NCBI GenBank assembly: GCA_946803715.1
Contig: CAMPET010000091.1
Coordinates: 136,554-200,553 of the forward strand
DNA: 64,000 bases
Reading direction: 5' to 3'
Source of the DNA: Beroe ovata
Lineage: Eukaryota > Ctenophora > Nuda > Beroida > Beroidae
Part shown: positions 23,248-37,715 of the stretch, piece after piece
Numbering within the stretch: position 1 is the first letter of the stretch
Layout: every line of letters begins with the position of its first letter
The notes under the pieces: model-generated
What the model was told of the DNA's origin: nothing
Seen by the model: the letters and a program-made list of their open reading frames with translations, nothing else
Databases searched by the model: none
Program-made: the position numbers and the translations under genes

Positions 23248-23870
23248 CACAACTCAATACTTGCTAAAGAGGTAGATGGAAGAGAAAATTGTTCAGCTGC
23301 AGTTAAATATACTCAATAGAAGTACTCAATAGAAGTACTCAATAGAAGCATAGTATACTCAGTATAGTACCTACTATCTGTACACTATATAGCTGGTTGA
23401 GGTCGATACCTAATATTGTGGTCCTCGTATATCAAATTTCGCGATGGATGACATGCTACCTGATGATGTGCAGGATTGTGAACTACATATTCTGAAGTGT
23501 GCAATGTATGATTGTATACTGTACAGTGTACACTGTACATTGTACAGCATACACTGTACATTGCACAATGTATACTTGTGTTGGTTTGGTATGAATGTTT
23601 ATCTGATACTAACCATACCACATCAGTTTTCTTAGCTAGACTATGTCGTTGTCCAATTAGACTCCACCCTGCCCAATGATCATCGGTGTTGTTGTATTCA
23701 GTATGATTCAATATCATTCAGTAGTCAATCACGGACTATAACAGCGCTGTACAATCAAGCTTGTAATAATTGCGATAGAACTCCATTCAAAATAAATATA
23801 ATAGCTCAGTGAAAATGTGAATCCAAATTGCCTAATGCACCCATTAACAGGCAACACGGAAGAGCAAATT

Positions 23871-25092
23871 CTACCTTAAGCCCACAATCCTATGAATTTC
23901 ACTGAGATTCCGCTCCGCAATCTCAGACGCTGTCTCAGTCCCTGACTCTAAAACACTGTCAATAGTCACGTGATCATCCAACAACTCCATCGCACGTGTC
24001 CTTACCGGACGTATCGTGTCGACAAGTACCTCGGCTAACTCCATCTTCAAATCCAGAACATTCCCACCCTCAAACCGCCCTTCAACCAGTTCCATATCTT
24101 CCCCACCGACAACTGATAAGAGATGCATCAAGTTCTGTACACCAGGTCTCTGCTCTGTATTGTCTCGTGTTATCGGACCCAGAGAATCGGTAACAGCTTT
24201 CTTCACTTTCCGCCTAATAACATCATCGCTATCCATCATCTCAATAACTCCCACAGCTTTGCCATAGGATTTGCTCATTTTAACTCCGGGATCAGCCAGA
24301 CTTTTCACTCGTGGTGCCTCAGTAAGCAACTTATTTACCGGATTGAACACACTGCACTTGTAGATTCTGTTAAAATTCGTTGCCATGGCATTGCAGAACT
24401 CTATGTGGATGTTCTGGTCCTCTCCTACAGGGACGTGGGTCCCGTGGAATAGCAGGATGTCAGCTGACATAAGGACAGGGTAGGTGAGCAGCGCTAGATT
24501 GTCATGGCGCTGAGATTTCTCCTTGTACTGCGGCATCGTTCTCAGTCTCTGCACAAATCCTGCAGGGGAAGATGGCATACTACGTGGTAAAACAATAAAA
24601 ATCTTTTAGAACAATGTTTAATTAGAATTTCCCGACCGCGATTATTGCTGCTACCTGACGTTGCTGCAGTAGATAAGAGCCAGGCCAAGGCAGTGTGCTG
24701 TGGAACGGTACTGTGTTTGTAGAGTATGCTCTGGCTCACATTCAACCCCAGTGCTAGTAACACAGCTACCTGGGTCCTTGTGTTGGACTGCACATCGCCG
24801 GGAGAAATTCTACTCGTTAGAACGTGGTTGTCGGCAATCCTAGGACAAGATCGTCAGTCATGATTAGGGGCTTCATTTGAAACAGAGATGACCAGTGTTC
24901 AATGAAGTTAAATCGAAATCGAATGCACTTGACTCACCCAAAGATGCAGCCTCTGTTTGTATCTTGTAAAGCTATCCAGTGCCGCAAAGCACCGAGATAA
25001 TTCCCAAGATGAGGCTTCCCAGTAGGCTGAATGGCTGATACTATTTGACTTTTGACGCATGATGTGGAAAGAGATCTCGAATACGCTAACAT
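23871..25092 (-). CDS. WARS2: Mitochondrial tryptophanyl-tRNA synthetase
   Basis: This enzyme attaches tryptophan to tRNA-Trp; the bacterial-type sequence marks it as the mitochondrial enzyme. Exons 25092-24938, 24839-24655 and 24559-23871 join in phase to 342 residues. Exon 1 begins MLAYSRSLSTSCVKS, an Arg/Ser-rich targeting-like start, followed by IQPTGKPHLGNYLGAL, the class I HIGH-type signature (HLGN). Exon 2 has ILYKHSTVPQHTALAWLL. Exon 3 has LLTYPVLMSADILLFHGTHVPVGEDQ, a Trp- and dimer-pocket segment, then the KMSKS signature in GVKMSKSYGKA. Length matches bacterial and mitochondrial enzymes. The upstream CCATTTTAG ends 15 bases before the ATG. It is 395 bp downstream of PRPF40 and 623 bp upstream of GPAA1 in the same orientation. 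Confidence 0.93.
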
Positions 25093-25487
25093 GGAACAAA
25101 TGTGAGTCCTAAAATGGAGTTAACATAGGATAGACATTAGACATTGAACCTGTACGATAGCCAATTCAATAATTGGGATATTGACAGATACCTTTAACCG
25201 TATCAAACTTGAACTTGAATTGAAATTATTCAACTCGACTTTTCAAAGACTCAAGCTACCCAGTGACAGACCAAAGAAAGCCACACCAGTTAAAAGTGTA
25301 AAGTGCTGATATTCGTGAAACTTTACTATCAACTGCAGCTGAATCACGGACTAACAGAACACATCCATTGATATTGAAATAATTTCATGAGTCGATAATA
25401 ATCAATGTATTTCTGTATAAGTCAGTTTGATACTTGCTCAATTAAAACTGAAAGTGAAAAAGAGATCATGGAGCTTTAATACTACAT

Positions 25488-27961
<2,474 letters not shown>

Positions 27962-28672
27962 CTAGAAAATTGAATAACTTTATTATACAGTAAAAGGAAA
28001 TTTTCAATCAGTAAAAGGAAAATTAATCTTTTCATCAATAATCAAATAATATGTTAATAAGTAGTTGCTCAGAGTCCTGTCATGGAAATGCAAAAGGCAT
28101 TACATGTAATAATTCAATGACCTTGAATTGAAATATTAATGATTTGAAGGTGCAATGTGTATCGGATCAAGTCAAGAAATGAAATTGAAGTATGAATAAT
28201 ATTTAATCTTAGTAGCCAAGAGAAAGGGAATAAATATTTACTAAACGCAATTTTTAAATTATTGATAGGCAGCTAAGTGCCTATGAAGTGTAAGCTACTA
28301 TCTGAGTTATGACTGAATGTAAGTTGTGATGGTTGAAGACCATAATATTTATATTATTATTATATTATATTATTACTAGTAGATACATTCATAAAACACG
28401 ATGATACAGCTGTTTGTAAACATTTCTATTGGCAATGCAATCTAAATGTATCCACAATGCATTGATAGCAAAGCAATTTTGAACAACGTTGGCTGTCGAT
28501 AATTTTAATTCAAGCGCGCAAAATTATTCTCAGACAGAGAGAGATCGAAAGCTGGCTTGCATCAGCCGAGTGAATTTTAAGCATTGCCAGGTCCATGCAA
28601 TAAGAGTGATAAAGGCGCGTGCGCGCCGCGCGCAATAGACAATAACAGCAGACATAGACACTGTACTCGGAT

Positions 28673-28790
28673 GTTCCCGCGCTGCGTGACCCAAACACTC
28701 CGCGCGCGCTGCAGCGTCTCGGCCTTTCTACGACTTTTCGGTTTTCAGTTCACTGAGTAGAACAGGGGCCGGGGCGCGAGAACCTCTGTT
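28673..28790 (+). mobile_element. Partial copy of the dispersed short element
   Basis: Shares TTCCCGCGCTGCGTGACCC, CGCGCGCGCTG and TTCAGTTCACTGAGTAGAAC with the complete element 170 bp downstream, but has no recognisable terminal repeats. Confidence 0.7.
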
Positions 28791-28957
28791 TCTCGAGCGC
28801 GCGAGGAACAGAGCGCAGAGGTCAGGCAAAATCTGACAAAGAAAACGAAATTCGAAGCGAAATTCTCGAACGAAATATAAATCATAAATACTCGACAAGG
28901 TTTATCATCAATCGACCACATATGTTTACATTTCCCTGTACACGTTGGACTGTGTAT

Positions 28958-29165
28958 TTGTAGGATTTTACCCTACCGTCGGTGCGCGCGATTTTCAATC
29001 CGCCCTTGCCAGGGATAAAATCCCGCTGTTCCCGTGCTGCGTGACCCAAATACTGCGCGCGCGCTGCGCGTCTCCGTGGTTTGGACTTTTCAGTTCACTG
29101 AGTAGAACAGGGGCGCGCAACGTGTGCACAAATCCCGCCAGCAAGGGTAGGGTGAAATCCTACAA
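28958..29165 (+). mobile_element. Complete 208-bp MITE with 9-bp target duplication (MULE-like)
   Basis: The element begins TTGTAGGATTTTACCCTAC and ends GTAGGGTGAAATCCTACAA, terminal inverted repeats with one mismatch. It is flanked by the exact 9-base direct repeat ACTGTGTAT at 28949-28957 and 29166-29174. A 9-bp duplication is typical of Mutator-like elements. There is no coding capacity, so it would need a transposase in trans. Partial relatives lie at 2547-2580, 14513-14667 and 28673-28790. The intact ends and exact duplication suggest a recent insertion. Confidence 0.85.
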
Positions 29166-29573
29166 ACTGTGTATACGTATTCAACTATGTGAACTGCAAG
29201 GTCGGCGCGGCAGAATGATTCATGCAAATGTTATCTAAATCATTTAGATCAAATTCAGATAAATCGCATTTACTAAATGTTACATGAATGTTGCTTGATA
29301 TATGTCACAGTAGTAATGTCATTCATGCGATTTATCTGTCATCTGCTGATTATGTGGATGCTTCATCAAAATATTTTACTTATTTATCAATTAATCAATT
29401 ATGGACATGTGACTGACTCAGTGTTTCTTTAGTAACAATTGTGCAGATTTCCTGTCACTTCAGGGGATTTTTAAGGTAGAGGATAATATAAATGGTAACA
29501 TCAATTGTTCAAGGGAGTGATATAGTTACATACTTGATGATAGAGATAATTTTCCCAGCTAGTTTTCTTGAGA

Positions 29574-32487
29574 ATGTCTGAATTGAACTTATGCGGAGTT
29601 ACTGCTGATGATATGACAAGGATATCCTTTCGCCTTCTTGTCCCAGCAAATGTGAGTGTTTGATACAGTCGATCTTACTAATTATGAGAGGTCCTCATAT
29701 ATTTATGTGTATGTCTTCCAGCACGTGCACCTCATTATGTAGATAGGTATAAACAGAATTTGCAAGATTAAAATATAGATTTGAATGTACAATTAATCAA
29801 ATTATGACAACTGTGTCTGTATTTTCAGTCTGCTGGGTCAATAATTGGGCCTAAAGGAGAGACAATCAAGAAAATGTCTTCTCAACACAACGTGAGTGAG
29901 TTTACAATGAGCTAGTTTGTGCAACAGTTCTACAAGTTGATTCTTTTATGCCTGTTTCTAATGATCTGGATTCCCAGTATTCCATCTAAAATCCCAAATA
30001 TTGTAGCTTCTTCTTCCATTCAAAAAAGGTTTTTGAATTCCTGCAACAATTTTGGCTCTTCTGTCTCCTATTTGCAAACTTCCTAGATGACTAACTTAGT
30101 TCTTCTCCCCAAGGCTTACCTCAGAGTTCCAGAGATACCTCATGCTTCTGAACGGTAATCACCCTGTTCAATTCTTTATCTAAGAATCTCGATCTCCAGT
30201 TTCTCCTCCAAGTTGCTTTCTTTATTCAATCTTAATCTCTTGAGTGTAGAAAATAGAATGGGATAAATTGAATAGAATGAATTTAATAGAATTGAATAAA
30301 TTTGATAGAGCTGAATCGAATAGAATTATGTTTTTACAGTACAAAATCAATGAACACACAATATACCTATTTTGGTATAGAATAGAAGCGTCTTTCTATA
30401 GAACAAAAAATGTATATTATGTTCATTGATATTGTGCTGTAAAAATATAATTCAAATCAATAAAAATGGTGTTGTGCTGAGAAGGAGCACTTGGTCTATT
30501 AACAAGGCCACCCAATAAAGGAATTATTATAGCATATTTAATCATATTGTTCATGAAAAACGAACATATATCTTAACAAATATATCTCAACTATTTGTCT
30601 TAATTGTATGGATGGGCCGTATTTCCTGTGTACTAAGACGCCTTTTAGACCTATGCTCAAGAGGACAGTTCTAAGCTGAGCCCTACACATTGAAGCAGTC
30701 AATATGTACATCAAGATTGCTATTCATACTTCACTGGGTTGTGCTTCATCATGCCTAACCATCTCATAAGATGTAACAAAATCATCTTGGAACTGTTGAT
30801 AAGTTTGTGTGATAGCAACTCCTTTCAGATTGGTGCTCATATCTTGCAATCTTGGCAAGGTACCTTCGATAATAAAGCAGCTGTGTAGACCCATATTTAA
30901 AGCTCTACGGGAAGATAATAACATCCCTGAGGAACACCACAGTGAGATACTTGTGTTAGTTGACTCACAGCAGGCTGGTTACCTAGTGGGCAGGGGAGGT
31001 GAAAAGCTCAAGGATCTTAGACTTGTAAGTTTCCCAAGTTCCGGAGACTTGCCTGATGAAATAAGATAAAATTCGAACAATTCTTTGTGATGTGATTTCA
31101 ATAGTGCATCGTTAGTCGGATATAGTTTGGACATATATATCTTCTGTTCCTCGTTAAAGTATTGAATCTACATCCAGGATACAGGCTGTAATCGATTCAA
31201 GATCTACAAAGACAGATTACCCTACTCGGAAGAAAGGGTCTGTGAGATACAGGGCGGAGAAGACTCAGTTGTTATGGCAGCCCACTTAGCACTTGAAATA
31301 CTGGCCCAGCACCCAGTCCCTCATGATCACATCAACTACATCCCTCTTCCTGATACGATCATGGAAATGGGGGATTTTGGTGGTTATGCCAGATTTTCTA
31401 TGGGTCAACAGGTGCAGTACTTAATTTCGTATCCCCTTGACAGATTCAGAACTCATCGTCACCATTTATATATATGAAGGAACCGTAATTCTCATTTCAT
31501 ACAGGACCTCAGGAACCGCATTTCCTCCTCCAACGGGGATTTACGGAACTCCCGTCTATCAATCGGATCCCGACACCAAGACCACACACCACACCATCAC
31601 GACCAACTGCCGCCTTCTCCCCGCCATGGCAACGTGCGGAGGAATACTGCAGTAGAGCGTGACAGGTCGCCATTGCGGGGAAGTGGTGTCAAAACGAAGG
31701 ATATTTACATTGATGATTGCTACACTCGACATGTCATTGGAGCCAGAGGATCTCAGATAGAGAAAATTAGGTTAGGAGAAAATAATTTGACTTTCGGGAG
31801 TGAGATATGACCATTTAGAAGAACACACGAATTAGAAAAACACGCGAATTGGTAACGTTTTGGCATTCAACATTCGCACTGATCACTCTACAGGAGTAGA
31901 TCGGGAGCAAGCGTGCAGGTAGCAGACGACGAAACAGTTCAGAACAACGAACGGAAAATTGTCATAACTGGCAGACAATCCGACATTGACCTGGCTCTAA
32001 AGTTGATAAACGAGGCGATAGCGAACCGTATTAACATAATACAGCACGATGATCAAAGGAATGACGACAGAATGGGGGATCAGTTCGACTACGTTAACGA
32101 ACTGTTTGATAGGATATCACTCGTAGTTCCATTTCACGACATCAACAACGTGAGTAACGAGTCTCTAATCTCTATTTATAGAACTTTTGTTGTTGCTTAG
32201 TAAACTCTTTGCTATGGAAACCATTCCTAACACATGAATCACCCTGACAGAACGATCAAAGCATAATAGAGGAGATAATCAGCATTGCTGACACCGATAC
32301 TTCAACAGTGATGGGTCCACGAAATGGTCGGATAAACGACATGCGGCACTACACAAAGTGTGACATAGTCGTTCAGAATGACAATGAAGTTGTCCACGGT
32401 TTGCGGAGGATAAGGCTGCGAGGAACACCGCGACAAGTTCACCGTGCGATATTCATGATCAGGAACATAACACATGTCATGCGATGA
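29574..32487 (+). CDS. hnRNP K-like RNA-binding protein with four KH-like domains
   Basis: Eight exons (29574-29651, 29829-29891, 30114-30154, 30829-31024, 31178-31411, 31505-31770, 31894-32149, 32251-32487) join with matching phases to 456 residues; human hnRNP K has about 464. KH1 (residues about 15-85) has IIGPKGETIKK. KH2 has YLVGRGGEKLKD and is followed by MGDFGGYARF, which resembles the segment after KH2 in hnRNP K. A Ser/Arg/His-rich linker precedes KH3, with VIGARGSQIEKIR. A fourth KH-like unit at the C-terminus has VMGPRNGRINDMR, where the GxxG loop reads GPRN, so RNA binding there is doubtful. Family members bind C-rich single-stranded RNA or DNA. CCCAG ends 15 bases upstream of the ATG. 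It is the first gene of the plus-strand block. Confidence 0.88.
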
Positions 32488-32869
32488 ACTCTGTGTACAT
32501 TGTACAATGTTCACTGTTCAGTGTATTAGTAATGTCCTCCACGTTTCGGACAGTAAGCATTGCACTAATGTACTTTGAACAATGTGCATTGTTCTTTATG
32601 ATAGTTCTATTTATATTTCAGGCTCTACTAGACTTGATCAGAATAGTCATCAGTCAGTACTTCCCTTGTCAATTTCTAAGTATCTTTCCCGTAATTTAAT
32701 GTCATTCGTTGGTTGATACTGTATTTGTTAAGTTGATATCCGATTAATTTTCTTGTCCAAACTCAATTCGGTCGATTAGATAATGTCGATAAGATAATGT
32801 GTGAATTTGGTAAATAATTGTTCCCACTATGTACATTGTACATGTATTCTGTTCCATTTCGACAGCAAA

Positions 32870-33382
32870 ATGAGAAATCCCAAGTGCTTCTTCGACGTTG
32901 CGATTGGCGGAGTAAAGGCTGGTCGGATTGTCATGGAACTGAGGAGTGACGTGGTTCCCAAAACCGCCGAGAATTTCCGTGCTTTGTGCACTGGAGAGAA
33001 GGGATTTGGGTACAAGGGAAGCTCATTCCACAGGATCATCAAGCAATTCATGTGTCAAGGAGGGGACTTCACCAATCACAATGGGACCGGCGGCAAGTCC
33101 ATTTACGGGAGGAATTTCAGAGATGAGAACTTCAAATTGAGGCATACAGGGCCGGGAATTCTGTCGATGGCGAATGCCGGGAAGAACACAAACGGATCGC
33201 AGTTCTTTATCTGTACAAGCAAAACATCCTGGTTGGATGGAGCCCATGTCGTGTTTGGAAGTGTTGTGGATGGGATGAATGTTGTCATGGAGATGGAGAA
33301 AGTGGGGAGTCAGTCGGGAATGACGCGCAAGAAGGTGGAAATTGAGGATTGTGGTGAACTTATTGATGAAGAACTCGATTGA
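32870..33382 (+). CDS. Cyclophilin A-type peptidyl-prolyl isomerase, intronless copy
   Basis: 170 residues in one exon. Catalytic-site residues of the family are present: [15 protein letters not shown] (Arg55 equivalent), QFFICT and [10 protein letters not shown] (Trp121 equivalent, His126 equivalent). The insertion-free, cytosolic layout matches cyclophilin A, but the protein ends in an acidic extension (ELIDEELD) beyond the usual CGQL end. The start was set at ATG 32870; GACAG four bases upstream looks like a splice acceptor, so the longer frame from 32801 is unlikely. It is followed 278 bp later by a second, intron-containing cyclophilin. The exon-1-equivalent stretches are almost identical at the DNA level. 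Confidence 0.95.
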   Translation: MRNPKCFFDVAIGGVKAGRIVMELRSDVVPKTAENFRALCTGEKGFGYKGSSFHRIIKQFMCQGGDFTNHNGTGGKSIYGRNFRDENFKLRHTGPGILSMANAGKNTNGSQFFICTSKTSWLDGAHVVFGSVVDGMNVVMEMEKVGSQSGMTRKKVEIEDCGELIDEELD

Positions 33383-33660
33383 CGGAATCAGGAAGGGTGG
33401 ATTTGATCATGTCTTGGCGGAGAATTGCGATTCGTGTGCCGTGTTTGTGGTCCGTTGCTTGTAGTGTTTATGTGCTGATCTTGAGAATTTTATACATTTT
33501 GTATATTGGTTCAGTGATTGATTCGTTTCAATGTTATTGATATGTCAATTGCGGGTATTTGCCTCTATGTGCCATGTTCGAGTATTCATTCATTTTCGAA
33601 GGTTCTTAAACTAGCCCTGTTTCATTACTACTTCCCAAATAGCAAGCTCACCTGATAATC

Positions 33661-34513
33661 ATGTCTCTTCCTCGATGCTTTTTCGACATCACCATTGGAG
33701 GCAAGCCCGCCGGACGGGTTGTCATGGAACTGAGGAGTGACGTGGTTCCCAAAACCGCCGAGAATTTCCGAGCACTGTGCACAGGAGAGAAGGGATTCGG
33801 GTACAAGGGAAGCTCATTCCACAGGATCATCAAGCAATTCATGTGTCAGGGAGGTAATACATTTCTCGCACCCTTCTCTCCGTTTATTCTTTACCTCCCN
33901 CCCTCCCTCTCCCACCTACTACCCTCCCACTACATACTCTCCCCTCCCTCTCCCACCTACTACCCTCCCACTACATACTCTTCCCTCCCTTTACCACCCT
34001 CCCTCCCCTCCATACAAATTCTTCTTCAGGTGACTTCACCCGCCATAACGGTACCGGTGGCAAGTCCATCTATGGAGAGAAGTTCCCCGATGAGAACTTC
34101 ACCCTCAAGCACACTGGGCCTGGTATTCTGAGCATGGCTAATGCCGGGGCGAACACTAACGGCTCCCAGTTTTTCCTGTGTACTGTCAAGACACAGTGGC
34201 TTGATGGTAAGAGAACCTTTACTGTATAGGTTACCAGTACCATTCCTCTAGCTGTAGGTTACCAGTACCATTCCTCTAGCTCTATGTATTGCAGTATCGA
34301 AATTTATATTGAACGCTTCCCAACGCTAAACCATCCAGTAGACGAACTGTCTACTCCAGATGTCAAATGTCGATCACCGCCCCCTCAGGCAAGCACGTAG
34401 TGTTCGGATCCGTGGTTGAGGGCCTGGACGTGGTGAAGGCCATGGAAGCTGCTGGGTCGGATAGTGGCAAGACCAGCAAGCCCGTCGTTATCGCTGACTG
34501 TGGACAGCTGTAA
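33661..34513 (+). CDS. Cyclophilin A-type peptidyl-prolyl isomerase, three exons
   Basis: Exons 33661-33853, 34030-34206 and 34389-34513 join in phase to 164 residues, the standard cyclophilin A length. [31 protein letters not shown] and the ending IADCGQL are all canonical. Cyclophilin A catalyses cis-trans isomerisation of Xaa-Pro bonds in the cytosol. The first intron contains a tandem repeat of CCCTCCC/CCACTACATACTC-like units with one N (33900). It is the more canonical of the tandem pair. Confidence 0.95.
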
Positions 34514-34916
34514 ATCCTCGGATCAAGTTTCTCTTGAATCTTGCCGTGCAAGATCATAGGCTTTTTAAAACATTTTATATAGTTCCTTTATCCAAAATAT
34601 TGCCAAAATATATGAGCATATTCCCGCTTTTATCGTATTTGACAACTTGGCATGGCCCTGTTTATCAGGTGCCGGTTATTTTTGCATTTTTGTATCTTTA
34701 CAAACAAAAGCTATTTGCCCTTTACTTTACTAAAAGTAGAAAAATTTATAAAACTTTCATTTTCCAATGAAGTTTTTGTTTCAATCAACGTCGTATAATG
34801 ATGCATATGCCATACCTATACCTATCATGGTAAAAACGCCGAATTTAACACCACATGGAAGTAAATGGAACTGTGTTTTTGTTGCCAACATTACCACCCT
34901 TGTATTTAGCAATGTG

Positions 34917-36779
34917 ATGGTTAAACAGAAGAAGAAGAAGAAAGTAACGAACGCGTCCCCTCATGAACTCCTACTCCTTACAGTATCTGATATTATAAAG
35001 GAGCTGATAGTAGCTCACAAAGCGAATAAAGATGTTAATCTGAACAAACTCAAAACACGGATATCCAGTAAGCATGGCTGTCCCATGCAGCCACGTCTTG
35101 TCGATATCATATCAGCAGTCCCCCCAGAGTATAAAAAAATCCTCCTCCCCAAGCTCCGTGCTAAACCTGTGCGTACCGCTAGCGGTATAGCGGTGGTAGC
35201 GGTGATGTGTAAACCGCATCGGTGTCCACACATCACATTCACCGGTAATATCTGCGTGTATTGCCCGGGTGGACCGGACTCTGATTTCGAGTACAGCACA
35301 CAGTCGTACACGGGGTACGAGCCGACCTCCATGAGAGCTATACGGGCGAGGTATAACCCGTACCTGCAGACTCGACACAGAGTGGAGCAGCTCAAACAGC
35401 TGGGACACAGTGTCGATAAGGTGGAGTTCATCGTGATGGGTGGAACCTTCATGTCACTGCCGGATTCGTACAGGGACTACTTTATCAGGTGTGTGTGTGT
35501 GTGTGTGTATGTGTGTGTATACTGTATGTGTGTGTGTGTGTGTGTTCCCTACCACTTACTACTTAACCTCTCAAACCACTCTAACCTCTACTAAATCACA
35601 CTTTTCTCATCAGGAACCTGCATGATGCGCTCAGCGGTCACACTTCCTCAAGCGTTGCTGAGGCTGTCAAGTTCTCTGAAAAGAGCAACACAAAGTGTAT
35701 CGGTATCACCATAGAAACACGACCAGACTACTGCCTCAAGAAACACCTCAGTTCCATGCTATCATACGGGTGTACCCGACTTGAAATCGGAGTACAGAGC
35801 GTGTATGAGGATGTGGCTAGAGATACCAACAGAGGTAATTAGTTGGTAATTACTCCCAATTATACGTGATAACTGTCAGTAGTTAGATAATTACCACAAA
35901 TCATTCCCATTATCAGGACATACTGCACGGGCTAGCTGCGAGTCATTTCACATGTCGAAAGACGCGGGTTTCAAAGTCGTCACCCACATGATGCCAGACC
36001 TGCCCAATGTAGGATTTGAGCGGGATATAGAACAATTTAGAGAGATATTCGAGAACCCGTTGTTCAGACCGGACGGGTTGAAGATATACCCGACTCTTGT
36101 GATCCGCGGTACTGGACTGTACGAGTTATGGAAAACGGGTCGGTATCGTAGTTACCCGCCGCACCTACTCATCGACTTGGTGGCGCGTATCCTGGCGCTA
36201 GTGCCGCCCTGGACCAGGGTGTACAGGGTGCAGCGAGACATTCCCATGCCACTTGTGAGCTCGGGTGTTGAGCATGGTAATCTCAGAGAGCTGGCCCTCG
36301 CCCGCATGAAGGATCTGGGAACGACTTGTCGTGACGTGCGAACCAGGGAGGTGGGAATTCAGGAGATTCACAACAAGGTGCGGCCGTATCAGGTAGAGCT
36401 GATACGGCGTGACTATGTGGCTAACGGTGGCTGGGAAACTTTCCTCTCGTACGAGGACCCGGAACAAGATATCCTCATCGGATTGCTACGACTGAGGAAA
36501 GTGAGCAGTGTAGCGTTTAGACCAGAGCTGGTAGACAGAGTGTCTGTGGTTAGGGAGCTACATGTGTACGGTAGCGTGGTCCCCGTTTCGGGGCGAGATC
36601 CGAGGAAATTTCAGCACCAGGGATTCGGGACTCTGCTTATGGAGGAAGCGGAGAGTATAGCTAGGGATGAGCATGGGTCCCGGAAACTGGCGGTAATCAG
36701 TGGGGTGGGAACTAGGAACTATTACAGGAAACTCGGCTATGAGCAAGATGGACCGTACATGAGCAAAATGTTGGAATGA
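34917..36779 (+). CDS. ELP3: Elongator complex catalytic subunit ELP3
   Basis: This is the radical-SAM/acetyltransferase subunit of Elongator, which modifies wobble uridines in tRNA. Exons 34917-35488, 35614-35834 and 35917-36779 join in phase to about 551 residues. The radical-SAM cluster motif has its conserved cysteines in [48 protein letters not shown] and [17 protein letters not shown]-like segments follow. The C-terminal GNAT domain has [14 protein letters not shown] (acetyl-CoA loop) and ends [14 protein letters not shown]. The start at MVKQKKKKK aligns with the short basic N-terminus of the family; the longer open frame from 34767 has no family similarity. TATTTAG lies 7 bases upstream. 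The first donor (CAG|GTGTGT) is fused to a GT microsatellite. Confidence 0.96.
35488..35548 (+). repeat. (GT)n microsatellite starting at the ELP3 intron 1 donor
   Basis: The run of GT dinucleotides begins directly at the exon border, so the splice donor is part of the microsatellite and many GT register choices exist. It is interrupted by ATACTGTATG near 35520. Confidence 0.85.
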
Positions 36780-37086
36780 ACGGGGAATGAACTAAACAGA
36801 ATGAGCGCCGACGAGTATTTGTTATTTGTGCTAGATTGTGTGTAGGTCAAACAGAGTTGATGTTGAAAATGCTGCTTCGTTTATGTTCTGTTTTTAGCGA
36901 ATGACTGTAATATAATGTCTGTTTTACATAATTCCGATAATTCTTATGTATTGACGCCGTTTTACAGTTTTTCGTTCAAATCCAAGACCCAACAAATTGT
37001 AACTGCACTGATCCATATTCCGAGCAGCTATTTCCATCAACACGATTTCACCACCATTTACTGAGTTAACTTCACTAGTAGTAATC

Positions 37087-37715
37087 ATGGATGAGACATC
37101 GAAGAAGTTGGCGAAAGTAACCAAGCTGCTCGGCAGAACTGGATCCCAGGGCCAATGTACTCAGGTAGTACAAATTGTACAGTAGATTATGGCGGATCAG
37201 GAGGCTCACCTGGAATTTTATCTCTGAAAAATGGAATTCGACCCTTCTGCTCCGCACGTGGATCACAGGGCTCATCTTAGGTGACCCTTCTGATCCTCGT
37301 TGCGCTTCCCTGGGGTCACTTTGGATTTGAGTGACCCTCCTGATCCACCTAAGGTGGATCAGGAGGATCATCGAATTTTGACTCGACCCCAGAGAAGCGC
37401 CACGTGGATCAGAAGGCTCACCTTAGATGAACCCTGTGATCCACGTGCGGAGCAGAAGGGTCAAATTCTATTTTTCAGAGATAAAATTCCGGGTGAGCCT
37501 TCTGATCCGCCATAGTAGATTGTATTGATGATGGACCATATATTTCCTACAGTACCTGTTTCAGTCATCGGATCTAACTAATAACTTATCAGGTGAAAGT
37601 TGAGTTTCTGGATGACAACACTCGATGCATCATCCGTAATGTGAAGGGGCCCGTCAGAGAAGGAGACATCCTGACACTTCTTGAGTCAGAGAGAGAAGCG
37701 AGAAGACTTAGGTGA
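37087..37715 (+). CDS. RPS28: Ribosomal protein S28 (eS28)
   Basis: A component of the small (40S) subunit. Exons 37087-37164 and 37593-37715 join in phase 0 to 66 residues. The sequence begins [20 protein letters not shown], continues [19 protein letters not shown] and ends [12 protein letters not shown], the invariant C-terminus of the family. The intron carries a complete 325-bp foldback element, which makes up most of it. The gene is 307 bp downstream of ELP3 and is the last gene of the plus-strand block. Confidence 0.96.
37189..37513. mobile_element. 325-bp foldback MITE with 8-bp target duplication (hAT-like) in the RPS28 intron
   Basis: The element starts ATGGCGGATCAGGAGGCTCA and ends TGAGCCTTCTGATCCGCCAT. 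The inverted repeats extend for well over 100 bp, so the whole element folds into one long hairpin. The exact 8-base duplication AGTAGATT flanks it (37181-37188 and 37514-37521), the target-site size used by hAT elements. It has no coding capacity. Motifs such as GTGGATCA...CTCA recur in the arms. Confidence 0.9.

Noticed and set aside
32801-32869. Extended N-terminus for cyclophilin 1
   Set aside because: An acceptor-like GACAG sits four bases before the ATG at 32870, and the upstream residues have no counterpart in the family.
34767-34916. Extended N-terminus for ELP3
   Set aside because: The upstream frame is unlike the family, and TATTTAG lies seven bases before the ATG at 34917, which matches the family's short basic start.
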